A stretch of DNA of 64,000 nt from Pieris napi (lineage: Eukaryota; Arthropoda; Insecta; Lepidoptera; Pieridae): contig NC_062254.1 of the NCBI RefSeq assembly GCF_905475465.1, positions 3,182,001 to 3,246,000 on the forward strand. The letters run 5' to 3'. Each line of letters opens with the position of its first letter. The stretch's first letter is position 1. The notes beneath the pieces were generated by a model. The model was not told the origin of the DNA. It worked only from the letters and a program-made list of their open reading frames with translations, and did no database searches. This document shows, one piece after another, positions 10,986 to 20,652 of this stretch. Position numbers and translations under genes: made by a program.

Positions 10986-11910
10986 ACAGTTCGCTACTTC
11001 GCAAAAGAAAAGTACCTACTAAATTACCTATTAGTTTTAAGTAAGATCGTTATCTTCCATGATATCTCAGAAAAGACAAATTTAAAAAAAAAATTAAGAC
11101 TCCTCTTTTAGTTTCTCTTACCGTCACATTACCTTACATTTTTTGTGATAAATGTGACAGCTCTACTACACTTCATAGTTATGATACAAGCAAATTACCA
11201 GTCATTCAAGTATTCCTTAACATAATAGGCCATATACTAATTATATCGAAAAATAGTCACAGAAGAAACTATTTATTTTTTAATTTAATAAATGTACTTA
11301 CAACTAATGTAAACAATACTCAGTAGCTATAAACATCCCGACACCGGATATTCTTCAAACACACTCGCAGTGCCCCCTAGGGATCCGGATTATCCTCACT
11401 ATCTTTATCCGTCCAAATGACTTAAGAACAGGCCATGAAAATAGCGGACAATTATGGACATATTTTTATCTGCATCATTGACGAATGGAAGTCCTTGCCG
11501 TCTGTATATTCGGCCCATGCCATTAGCAAACGTGATTTATCACAGCCTGAATTTCCCATGAAGTATCTTGGCATGACTCTAAGATGCCAAAAACAAACAC
11601 AGACACAGCGCACGCTTGTAATAACTGTTAGCTGCACTCTCAATTACATGCACACACACACCCATTCACACATACTAAATGTCTTATAAGACTTGTGTTT
11701 ATTTAGTTGTAACACTAAACCTACTTTTTCTTACAAAACTGTTTTAAACATGTAGCACTGACGAATTGATACCTTACACACTTGTAAGTGTGTAAGGGGT
11801 AAACCCACAACACAGGGACTCCCTATGTGGGGACTAGCCATAGATGAACGTGAACGTTAATCTCACAACCTATTTGTCATGAATAAAGTTTTTATTATTA
11901 TTTATTTAAA
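10986..11910. other. No recognisable gene
   Basis: Contains a short palindrome ACACACTTGTAAGTGTGT near 11777 and an 84-codon frame (11435-11689) with an unconvincing, unassignable sequence ending in CA repeats. Confidence 0.45.
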
Positions 11911-12170
11911 GAAAACACTTTTTTACCGGATTGAAGTTATGTATTATTATAAATTTACAATTATTTTAAATAAAAATTTAACCGACGTTTCGCGTGCTTT
12001 ACAGCGTGCGTGGTCACGGTGACTGAAGACAAAAGGTGTTGAATGACAAAAAGTATCACAGCTGTAGAAAAAGTTGTATTATCTGTCTTTATTTCCCCGG
12101 AGTTGGTATCGACTAAAAGATGGAGGATTTTGGCAGAAATGGTTTACGGTGTCCTCTATTTTCGCGGATT
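11911..12170. repeat. Penelope-like repeat, copy A
   Basis: Core CCGACGTTTCGCGTGC, GTGGTCACGGTGACTGAAG, AAAAGGTGTTGAATG, CCCCGGAGTTGGTATCGAC, preceded by an arm AAAACACTTTTTTACCGG. The complementary strand reads GCGAAACGTCGG, the word seen beside the hammerhead motif of Penelope-like elements. Related copies at 20.35, 47.93 and 57.53 kb. No reverse transcriptase present. Confidence 0.55.
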
Positions 12171-12719
12171 ATTATTTATTTATTTAGTAGAATGAAGACA
12201 AACGCTAGGCTAAGTTGAATAAAAAAAGATAGCGATGGATTGAAAGAGATACTTTGATATTAACTTATCCGTAAACATACTATATTTTAAATATAATATA
12301 ATAAGACCCTGACCTAAAAATAAAATTCAAATGAAATTAAATTTCACTTACAATTTAAAATTGTAGTATTTATAAAATATATATTTACAACATTTAACAA
12401 AGAATTATAAAATGTTTTGTCACGTGAGTAACGAGAGTATTACCCATGACAGATTATTCAACAGCTACACTGTAACCTGACAGGTTTTATGAATTTAAAA
12501 CTAAGTATTACAGGTAATAAGATCTAATCGCTATCACGAATTAAAACGCCTATTTCAAAGCCTTTTCTTATTGATTAATTACATATCAGCTAACAGCTTC
12601 GCATTAGTAAGAGGAGATTTGATAAGGCGCCGATGTTTGTATCGCTCCAACGGTGCAGAAAATCCTTTGCAGGTTTTTATTGGATGAAAGACTTAAATGA
12701 ATTTAGCAGGTTTGTAACA
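12171..12719. other. No recognisable feature
   Basis: AT-rich DNA to the left of the LINE/Harbinger nest. Confidence 0.45.
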
Positions 12720-12741
12720 AGGGGCAAGGCTCTGATGTTAA

Positions 12742-12861
12742 TGCCCCGTATTCATGGGAAACATTTCTTGAGCAACAAAGTTGAATCAACGTGTTGCGGA
12801 GTTGCTGTCAACATGTTGCTGGCAACACTGCGTGTTGCAGAGTTGACAGCATCATGTTGAC
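12742..12861. repeat. Left terminal inverted repeat and subterminal repeats of Harbinger
   Basis: The left inverted repeat occupies about 12742-12777. Just inside it, a unit beginning GTGTTGCGGAGTTG at 12791 is repeated in altered form at 12832 (GTGTTGCAGAGTTG), a 41-bp offset, with several GTTGC/GCAAC words between. Such subterminal arrays are the usual binding sites of Harbinger-encoded proteins; binding here is inferred. Confidence 0.7.
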
Positions 12862-12942
12862 AAGCTCTCGCCCGACAAGCGTAAACATCAGTTTAGCGAC
12901 AATTGTTGACGTGTGTGGACGAGTTTGCAACAGTTTATAAAC

Positions 12943-13284
12943 ATGGCAGTAGTGTGGAGCAATGATAAAATAATGCAATTAATAGAATTATTTCAATCAA
13001 AACCATTATTATGGGATTGTTCTATAAAACAATACAAAGATAGAAACAAAAAGAACGATGCATTCGAAGAAATTTCTCAAGTCCTAAATATACCCAAAAA
13101 AGACGTAGAAACTAAAATACATGTACTGCGTACTCAATTTACTAGAGAGAAAAAAAAGATGTCGGCAAAAAAAACTACAGGCAGCGGCGCAATAGAAAAA
13201 TGTAAATGGATTTATTACGAGCCATTGGAATTTTTGTTATGTGGTGCAACTACTTCTGGTGAAACGGATACTATGAATAAAACA
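12943..13284 (+). CDS. Harbinger MADF-domain protein, exon 1
   Basis: Codons 1-114 of the DNA-binding partner protein of the Harbinger element. Residues of about 6-90 fit a MADF (Myb/SANT-like) domain: an IMQLIELFQSKPLLWD helix, the YKDRNKKNDAFEEI segment, VETKIHVLRTQFTREKKKM, then KWIYYEPLEFL. In this superfamily the Myb/MADF protein binds the element ends and helps bring the transposase into the nucleus; that role is inferred from the family. The ATG at 12943 is the first in frame; the open frame runs slightly further upstream but without ATG. The exon ends AAAACA followed by the donor GTAAGT at 13285-13290, phase 0. The 918-nt intron contains all of transposase exon 2 on the opposite strand. 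Confidence 0.85.
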
Positions 13285-13339
13285 GTAAGTTGTTTTTGTA
13301 TATAATTGTTTTATACTATTGTCTGTAAAATTATTACAA

Positions 13340-14161
13340 TTACACTACATTATTTTGCCATGGAACTCTTCCCTCTGGAGTTATAAAGTAATCGGCAAAC
13401 TGTTCTCTAATACAAAGAGCTGATTGTGATGCAGGCCTGCCCCGTCTTTGCAAATCAATCATAGGAAACGAACTTAGTTCCCTTCGCCAAGAACCTTCTA
13501 ATAGGTTACCTTCAGAGTCTTCAAAATCAAAAGTTTGTGGAGGTGTATATATGGATCTGGAAACTGAGTTACGTCTTAAGAAGTTATGTAAATATACACA
13601 AGCAATTACCACGAGTTCACAATTGGCTGGTTTTAACGGAATAGGTTTAGTGAATACACGGAACACCACACATAAAATGCCAAAAACATTTTCTATAATC
13701 CTCCTAGCTCTTGATAGTCTGTAATTGAATATACGCTTTTTGTTCCCACGTTCATGAATGCCAGGATATGGTTTCATGATGTTCTCCGTTAGCGCGAAAG
13801 CACTGTCACCTACAATTACATACGGCATTTCTGTTCCGCCTTGTGTTATTGGTTCAGGCCGTGGCAGTTTAAGTGAGTTTTCTAACAATGCATTATAAAA
13901 CGGTGTTTCTTGAAATATTCCACTGTCGGACGACCGACCCTTAGCTCCATAATTTGCGTAAATAAAGTTGTAATTGCCATCTGCAATTGCCATAAGTACC
14001 ATGCTGAACTGATTTTTATAATTGTAGTATTCACTTCCAGAATTATTTGGCGCCACAATCATAACGTGTTTCCCATCAATGGCCCCAATGCAATGTGGAA
14101 AATTCCATCGTATTTCGAATTCACGACTTATTTGTTTCCATTCTTGTTCCGAACTTGGAAC
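13340..14161 (-). CDS. Harbinger (HARBI1-like) transposase, exon 2 (DDE catalytic core)
   Basis: Codons 157-429 and the stop. The acceptor TTATTTTTTAG ends at 14162 and the frame continues in phase 0 from exon 1. This is the DDE_Tnp_4-type catalytic domain. Visible acidic residues are Asp185 in GAIDGKH, Asp235 in GRSSDSGIF, Asp275 in VIVGDSAFAL and Glu313 in RRIIENVFG; from the family, the D-D-E triad is expected to be Asp185, Asp275 and Glu313. The longest ATG-initiated frame starts at 14062, after Asp185, so reading it as a separate gene would lose the first catalytic residue and the splice junction. The full 429-residue protein has a length usual for animal Harbinger transposases. No intact AATAAA lies just after the stop; the nearest on this strand is at 13216-13211, inside MADF exon 1. 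Confidence 0.87.
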   Translation of the reverse strand, partial: VPSSEQEWKQISREFEIRWNFPHCIGAIDGKHVMIVAPNNSGSEYYNYKNQFSMVLMAIADGNYNFIYANYGAKGRSSDSGIFQETPFYNALLENSLKLPRPEPITQGGTEMPYVIVGDSAFALTENIMKPYPGIHERGNKKRIFNYRLSRARRIIENVFGILCVVFRVFTKPIPLKPANCELVVIACVYLHNFLRRNSVSRSIYTPPQTFDFEDSEGNLLEGSWRRELSSFPMIDLQRRGRPASQSALCIREQFADYFITPEGRVPWQNNVV

Positions 14162-14202
14162 CTAAAAAATAAATAAATATATAATAAGATAATAATTTAC
14201 AG

Positions 14203-14685
14203 GTAGATGAAAACAATGCACTTGAAAGTGGTATGGAGTCAGAGCCATCTCAATCACCAAGGCCGAATGCTACAACATCTACATCTTCGAGGAAAAGAAA
14301 TAAGACAGATGAATCAAATGAAATATTAGAGGTTTTGAAAAGTGCTAAAAAAAAGATGGATGAAAGGGAGAAGAAGGATCCATTTGATATATATGGTGAA
14401 TATATTGCTGCTGAATTAAGAAGTGTTAAAGATGACCAAGCCGTGACACAGGCAAAGTACCATATTAATAATATACTGTATGAATTAAAAATGGGACGAT
14501 ATAATACATATGGATATCAAACGGCATCTTCTCATCCATCATCAACACCAAATAATGTTCAGGAAACTGAAATAAGGGAAATTGAGAGACACGAAACAAA
14601 TAGACTAGATGCATTACGAGACGAAACAGAAGATTCGGCTATACTAAACTTAGTTAACTATCTCAGTGATGAATCAACGCAATAG
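14203..14685 (+). CDS. Harbinger MADF-domain protein, exon 2
   Basis: Codons 115-274 and the stop of the MADF protein. The acceptor TTTACAG ends at 14202 and the reading frame continues in phase 0 from exon 1 into VDENNALESGMESEPS. The exon encodes a Ser/Pro-rich linker with a basic patch (SSRKRNKTDE), then a charged helical region (ILEVLKSAKKKMDEREKKD) and a YGEYIAAELRSVKDD segment resembling the conserved C-terminal helix of MADF/BESS-type transposon proteins. An ATG inside the exon (14233) could be mistaken for the gene start, but joining to exon 1 adds the expected DNA-binding domain and gives 274 residues in all. An AATAAA at 14719-14724 follows the stop. The whole exon lies inside the intron of the minus-strand transposase. 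Confidence 0.83.
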   Translation, partial: VDENNALESGMESEPSQSPRPNATTSTSSRKRNKTDESNEILEVLKSAKKKMDEREKKDPFDIYGEYIAAELRSVKDDQAVTQAKYHINNILYELKMGRYNTYGYQTASSHPSSTPNNVQETEIREIERHETNRLDALRDETEDSAILNLVNYLSDESTQ

Positions 14686-14718
14686 CATACACTGTTTTTT
14701 TTTTTGTGTTTTTTAATT

Positions 14719-14724
14719 AATAAA
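14719..14724 (+). terminator. Poly(A) signal of the MADF gene
   Basis: A canonical AATAAA 34 bp after the MADF stop codon, after a T-rich run. It lies within the intron of the opposite-strand transposase gene. Confidence 0.6.
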
Positions 14725-14755
14725 ATACTTGATTACACAAATAGTGTTCTTGTAC

Positions 14756-15223
14756 CTTGACATATCCTGCTAGTGAGTTAATTAGTTCTTGACATACATC
14801 TGGTATAATTTTGCTAATCAATTGTTTTGATACTCTGAATGTGTATGAAAGAGAACTGTATGAATCTCCAGTTGCAAGATACCGTAATGTAATAGCCAGC
14901 CTCGTTTGAGGTGAAACTGGCTGACGAATATTTGTTTCCCTTTTGGCTATTGATGGACCAATCATTTCTAGAAGATGTTCGAAATCACTTTTCGACATTC
15001 TCGTAAAGTTACAAAATGATCCATCTGTCATTCTGAGGTCACTCATCAAATTTTCTCTTTGCAAAAGATAATTTCGAATCCACCATCTTTTTCTCTTTTT
15101 TTTATTAGAGATTCTATACATCTGATACAGAGAACACAACAACACTACCTCCTCGGGCAACATTTTAACGCAGACTGGCGTGTGGACAACCTGTATTGAT
15201 TTAAACATAGTTGCTAGCAACAT
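14756..15223 (-). CDS. Harbinger (HARBI1-like) transposase, exon 1
   Basis: N-terminal 156 codons of the transposase that excises and reinserts the element. It carries the typical N-terminal region of this family: a basic RKRWWIRNYLLQREN stretch near residues 43-58, FCNFTRMSKSDFEHLLEMI near 70-90, and RLAITLRYLATGDSYSSLSY near 108-130, the helix-turn-helix-like part that precedes the catalytic core. ATG at 15223 is the first in frame, only 66 bp from the right end of the element; an internal Met at residue 21 (MLPEEVV) is an alternative start. The exon ends GTCAAG followed by the donor GTACAAG from 14755 downward, phase 0. The 594-nt intron contains exon 2 of the MADF gene on the other strand. 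Confidence 0.85.
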
Positions 15224-15545
15224 TCTCGCCGCTCACCAACAATGTTTAGCAACTGTTGCTAAACAAATGTTTACCATGAATACGGGGCATAAGTGATACC
15301 GCCGACCATAAACATTCACATTGCCAGAGGGCTCGCAAATGCGTTGCCGGCCTTTTAGGAGTTCGTACGCTCATTTCTTAATGGATTCTAAGTCGAATTG
15401 GTTGGTGGGCAGCTGGTTCTACATAGTGGTGGTTTTCGGTCAAAACTGCCTTAAGAAACGCTCAGTTGTGAAACGGACGTCGATGTGATACGTTTGGTAT
15501 TTTGTATTCTGCCTTGGCCGGATGATGAAACTCAGCTGCAACCAA

Positions 15546-16216
15546 ACTCTCTGTCTCAAGCTCAGCAATCCGAATAATTACAAAAAAGCCTTCACGTATT
15601 AATGTCTTTGAAACTAGGTTTTATTATTTCTATTCGACGAAGTGTATGGGTATTATTATGGTATTATGGTATTATTATTAATTGCAATTAAAACAACATA
15701 TTTTTATCATAACTCAAATTTGTAGCTCAAAATAATAGCAAAATGTGCTCATATAAACCGTTGAAAATAAAGTCTCAAGAAAAATGCTCGCTTTAAATTT
15801 CCCTAAAGTTACAGCACCCTTGCTTCCGGTCTTTTAGATAAGTGTATCAAGAAAGCAAAGGCGAAACTAAATAAGATTCAATTTCGACTTAAGGTTACGA
15901 GATGTTTTCTTAATACTTTTAAAAAAGAGCAAATAAATACGAAATTTCGCGTCTGTACTTGTTACGTCAAATTTCGTAAACTTCACAACAACAACTTTTT
16001 TATTATGTATGGAAGAATTACAATAAATAAACCCGAATTAATTTAATTATTTACATAACTCGACGTTTCGAGAGCCTTTCCTTTTTTTTTAATTCATAAA
16101 AGCTTGCCAACGTTCGGCAAACTGATACATTGGTAAAAGAACCACAATATACAATTTTTAATCTGACAAGCACTTAAAGACAAACATGAAATACACGGAG
16201 AGATAATACAAATATT
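15546..16216. other. No recognisable feature
   Basis: AT-rich with ATT runs near 15650-15680. Confidence 0.45.
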
Positions 16217-16231
16217 AAACAAAACAATTAA

Positions 16232-16617
16232 TAATAATAATCAGTGGCGCTACAACCTCTTTAGGTCTTGGCCTCAGATTTCTTCATGATCATTTTTAAA
16301 TTTAATAGGTGATCAGCCTCTCGTGCCTGACACACGCTGTCGACTTTTTGGATCTTAGACATGTCGGTTTCCTCACGATGTTTTCGTTCACCGTTCGAGC
16401 AAATGTTTGAATGTTTAAAGAACTTTATTTCTCATTACAAAAATTATTTTATTTACATGAGAAATTTAATATTAAGTATATACGAAACAAATACATACAA
16501 AATATATACAAATGTTAAATGCGCATATACAAAGAAAGTCTATTGGTGCACAGCCGGGGATCGAACCTACGACCTCAGGTATGAGAGTCGCACGCTGAAG
16601 CCACTAGGCCAACACAC
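16232..16617 (-). repeat. tRNA-derived SINE with 15-bp target duplication
   Basis: Full-length minus-strand SINE (tail ...CAGTGGCGCTACAACC, head ...GAAGCCACTAGGCCAACAC) flanked by perfect AAACAAAACAATTAA at 16217-16231 and 16618-16632. The head carries pol III A- and B-box-like words (complements of GGCCTAGTGGC and GGTTCGATCCC). It contains a nested 102-bp insertion. Confidence 0.92.
16407..16508 (-). mobile_element. 102-bp insertion nested in the SINE
   Basis: Direct repeat CAAATGT at 16400-16406 and 16509-16515 bounds the insert; removing it restores the SINE body. On the minus strand it ends AATAAAGTTCTTTAAAC, like a short LINE 3' end. Family not identified. Confidence 0.7.
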
Positions 16618-17020
16618 AAACAAAACAATTAAATTTCTAAAACTAAACGACAATCGATTTTAAAGTGTCAGGGGATGTGATATCCAGACCTACAGTTCAA
16701 CATCCAGTTGACAACCTATTTAGTAGTCTCGATTGCGCGTCGTCTTACTATGGCCCATAACTATACTTTTAACTTCTAAGTTAAAATGTTTTTCGGTAAA
16801 TAAAAACACATCGAACTGTTAATCTCCTTTGGCTTTTCAAAAGGAACTTTCAAGTCGAGAATACCGTAGCATACAAAAGTGTAAGTGAAATTAACATAAC
16901 AGTGATTATAAACTATTTGTTACATACTGTTTTAATGACATGAACCGTACTTGTTTAACGGACCAAACCGTTTCACTCTCGACATCACACTCTTGATTAC
17001 TTTACAATTTTATTTTATAA

Positions 17021-17439
17021 CTAGCTGGCCTGGCGAACCGCCTAAAAGTCGATTCTTTATTTTTTTTAAATACTTATTCTGCTATTCGGGACACCGGTCT
17101 AGCTAGTAAGATAAAAAAAAAGAAAGTTGATAAGACAACAAATACATTATGTCAAAAAACTAAAATTTAGCTTCCCGGAACCCCTCCACTAACACTTGAA
17201 CTTTATGCTATAGTATTAAAGTTCAAATTGACTTTTAAGTATTATTACGAATATTTTGTATGGGAATATAGAAAAGTGTTGTTTTTAGACTTTTTCACTC
17301 AATTTTTTTAAATTTTTCTCCGTAAGAACCATCCTCGTACTTCAAGGTATATTATTTAAAAAAAACAGACAAATCGGTCAAGCCGTTTTCATGTTATGTC
17401 GTGACAACGGAAAACGGGTTTCATTTTTATATATATAGA
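17021..17439 (-). mobile_element. Non-autonomous Helitron, family H1
   Basis: Minus-strand element starting TCTATATATATAAAAATG, ending with a GGCGGTTCGCC hairpin and CCAGCTAG, inserted between host A (17020) and T (17440). A near-identical copy lies at 56.68 kb. No coding capacity. Confidence 0.75.
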
Positions 17440-19529
17440 TTTGATTTGAATGTGAACAATGTACAACAATAATTAAAAAATATACTTTTCATATATTATG
17501 TAAGTACTACACTACTATATAAAATAATAGTATATTACATTAATTAAGCAAGGTAAAAATAACATTCTTTGAATCTAAACCTAAAAACACTAAAAAATAC
17601 CTATAATATAATTACCAAAATATATAATTAAAAGAAGTCCCTTTGGGCAAGGTTCAGAAGATACTGACAGCATTCCCCCTTTAAATAACTAGACTAATTC
17701 TTTGTCCGAGGTAACAGATACAACTATGTTCGTATGTTATGTATAAAGAGAGAAATGAAAAATTATAAGATAGTGTCGCATGGCCTGCCTGCATCGTCAC
17801 GCACATCGCCATAAGTTTTAGAAGATTAACAAATTTAATATGCAGACTTGCTATGTACGGTGAAAGAAATAAAAAGCCTTTTGATACAGTATTACTATGT
17901 TTTACTGAAGTACTCATTCATCTCTCTGTCAAAAGACACAGATAACACTGCTTTAAGACACTACTTTAGCTAAAAAAGCTTTATAAAACCATATTTAATT
18001 CTTTCTTAGTAATAGGTTTTAAGTTTGATAGTAATTATTTACATAACCAACTACGTATTCGCGTATCGGACAGAACCACTTCAATTTCAGTGTGTCAGAG
18101 ACAAATGCACTTGAATCTTCCATTTTCGACGTCATTACGAGCTATTAATTATTGGAACCGTTTACTAACCTCCGTAAAAACATTTATGATTTTGTTCAAC
18201 AAAGTTTTGGAATATTAATATATTAAAAATAAACGGCTCAAGTATAAGAGGTGTTCCTCCAACTTTGATTCCTTTATAATAGAGACTCTTGAGACTCTGA
18301 GCGTGGGGTTCAAGTGCACAAGCGCTAATTAAAGATTTAAGTTGGCGCCTGGTGGATAGTATCGGTGACCTGAGCTGGTACTTTCCTCGTTCAAGTAAGT
18401 ATCGCAATACAACGAGGAAATACTGTCAGCAAAGTAAACCACGGGGACCAAATTTTTACGACCATTTTATGATTGGTCTATATCAGTACAGAAAATAAAT
18501 TTAATTTATTATCTTAATAATATAGATTTAATATAAATTGTTTATCTATCAATAATTTATAAATATCATTCGAGTTAACAAAGTATACTAAACTGTTGAG
18601 AAATTCAATATCACTGTTATTGGTTTCAAAACTTGTTTGTTCTCAAAAACAATTTTAATAATTGTTAAACATACTTGATTAGAACATGTTTTGTAAGCAA
18701 GTTTTTATATATGCGAGAAAAGAAAATTGTATCTGAAATCTTTGTAGGAATTTGCGAACAGGAGAAGTGGGAAGAGTTACCATGGTTAGCAACGCGAGAG
18801 GGGGAAAATAAGTCTGGAGTGCCTTCTAGATAGATTTTCTAGCAATATAATTCCTGTGTCTATTTCTGTTAATCGTTTGTTTGATTTAAATAAATCTTCT
18901 AAGAGCTTAGAAAATTTAATGGATCTCTTATTGAATTCTGAAACATTTATACATAAATGTGTTGAATTTAATATACCTACTCGATTCGATATATGAAAAC
19001 ATTATTACTTCTTTAATTTGTCAGTTTTAAAAATAATAAATAATAGTACATTTACTTTTTACGCATCTGGGTAATCTATGGTAAATTAAAACTAAAATAC
19101 TCCTTATATCAAATTGTCATAAGAAGATTACGTTCTCAAAAAAGTTTAAAATATCCAATTTATAGGCATTTAATTACATCGGCACGCTAAGCTTGCGCGT
19201 TTATCTTAATGTGTTTACAGTTACAAAGCTGGTTTTTCAACTTAATAATAGACCAACCGTTTCATATCTTTATATGGAAACTACTTCATAAATGTATTAA
19301 AACCTTTTTGATATGTCGACAACCAGTAGTTGTGAAATTTCAACGATCGCTTAATAATATAGAGACCGGTTATCGATTCCAAATTTAAAATTATTACAGG
19401 CTTTTAGTAGCCGGCAGTGGTGCACTTAACATGATCTGTCTTCTAAATAACGACCACCACGTACTTTTGGTTTTCTTCAGTATTAAAGTCACATTATTTA
19501 GACCAATATCGTGTTACAGATTATATGAA
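17440..19529. other. No gene apart from the LINE remnant at 18.2 kb
   Basis: A 78-codon minus-strand frame at 17.7-17.9 kb lacks any motif. Confidence 0.45.
18236..18440 (+). pseudogene. LINE ORF C-terminal fragment, decayed
   Basis: Plus-strand translation gives ETLETLSVG and LVDSIGDL, then an FPRSSKYRN-like segment. It aligns with the 22.4-22.6 kb fragment (GGCTCAAGTATAAGAG, GTGGGGTTCAAGTGCACA shared). Frames are broken. Confidence 0.6.
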
Positions 19530-19890
19530 CTTAATGTATGATTTTCTGCAAGTAATACATTGAATACAAAAGGAATATTAAGTTCACGGAATTGCAATAC
19601 CCAAGTTTACAATTTGCTTTGATTTGTTTGTATATTTAAGAATCTTGATATATTTTTAGTTTACAGAAAATACATTTCAGAACGCACGCATAAATATTGA
19701 ACAACCAATATACATGTCAATACTTTTTCATTACTCACTTTACGTTTTTAAAATCTAAAATATGCCACTATCTGAATATTGTGGATATATCTTGTTGATT
19801 CAAAACCTTTTTACGTTCATTAATTTTACGAGATTTACCGTATCAACGGAATGAACATTAAATGTTTGACAGTTACGAAACACAAACTAT
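19530..19890. repeat. Unclassified repeat, copy 1
   Basis: Diverged copy of the sequence at 33.21-33.55 kb: ATACATTGAATACAAAA, AATTGCAATAC, CGCACGCATAAATATT and GAATGAACATTAAATGTTTG appear in the same order. No ends or coding capacity seen. Confidence 0.6.
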
Positions 19891-20353
19891 TTCTGTTTTT
19901 ATTTTTATTTTAGCCAGTCGTTCTCGAGTAATAAGCGTTCGATTAAACCCGACTTTGTTTTATATTAATGATTGGTAGGTTAGTAAAAAGTACTTTTAGC
20001 TTTTTTTAGTAAGATCATCGATCTCTTCAAAATGAGATCGCCAAAGAAATTGTAAAGTTTTTCATTGAAGCTTTTTTCGTAATCATTTCTTTTAAACAAA
20101 TTGCATGAACAATAACGGTATTTTGTAGATAAGGTGAACGAATAGTTTAAGTAGTAAATCGTGCATTCGAATCCGGCTGTATTAGCATAAAATCGTTAAT
20201 TGTTATGGCTATACTATTGGGTACGTTTTACACGTTTATTGGACCGATTTAATAGTTATTTTGTTCAATATTGTACGACTAAGAACGGTCGAAATCTTAA
20301 AAGGTCAATTTTCTCTTCACCTCAAGAAAATTGTTTTGGACACTTGTTTCTTA

Positions 20354-20652
20354 GTATTGTCTTTTATTGACATAACTTTTTGACATAGAAAAACACTTTT
20401 TTAACGGATTTGAAGTTATGTTTTTACAATTATTTTACATAATTTTAAATTTAACCGACGTTTAGCGTGCTTTACAGCGTTCGTGGTCACGGTGACTGAA
20501 GACAAAAGGTGTTGAATGTCAAAAAGTATCGCAGCTGTAGAAAAAGTTGTGTTATCTGTAATAATTATTTCCCCGGAGTTGGTATCGACCGATATATTAT
20601 AATTGTAAATTTATAATAAAACATGACTTCAAATCCGTTAAAAAAGTGTTTT
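20354..20652. mobile_element. Penelope-like repeat, copy B, with 13-bp target duplication
   Basis: Flanked by CACTTGTTTCTTA at 20341-20353 and 20653-20665. It starts GTATTGTCTTTTATTGACA, has inverted arms of about 36 bp (from 20389 and to 20652; one substitution and one indel), and contains the CCGACGTTTAGCGTGC / CACGGTGACTGAAG core. Variable long duplications plus inverted terminal modules fit Penelope-like elements; a SINE-like retroposon is the alternative. Confidence 0.65.

Larger units (their letters stand above)
12742..15289. mobile_element. Complete PIF/Harbinger DNA transposon (2548 bp)
   Basis: A full-length cut-and-paste transposon. The left end begins TGCCCCGTATTCATGG and the right end is its reverse complement; the inverted repeats match over about 36 positions with three mismatches. 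The element is flanked by TAA at 12739-12741 and 15290-15292, the 3-bp TWA-type duplication of the Harbinger superfamily. The flanks (GATGTTAA on the left, TAAGTGATACC on the right) rejoin into the 3' tail of the LINE found elsewhere in this window, which fixes both boundaries and shows the element is a nested insertion. It encodes a HARBI1-like transposase on the minus strand and a MADF-domain protein on the plus strand, each with two exons, both transcribed inward. No stop or frameshift was seen in any exon, so it may be autonomous. Confidence 0.93.
12720..15545 (-). repeat. Jockey-type LINE tail split by the Harbinger element
   Basis: 12720-12738 and 15290-15545 are the two parts of one LINE 3' end: GATGTTAA, then TAAGTGATACCGCCG, GCGTTGCCGGCCTTTTAGGA and GGGCAGCTGGTTCTACATAG. 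The LINE was inserted first and the Harbinger element later. Confidence 0.8.

Noticed and set aside
13910..14176. Plus-strand 88-codon ORF
   Set aside because: It is the antisense shadow of transposase exon 2 and has no domain of its own.
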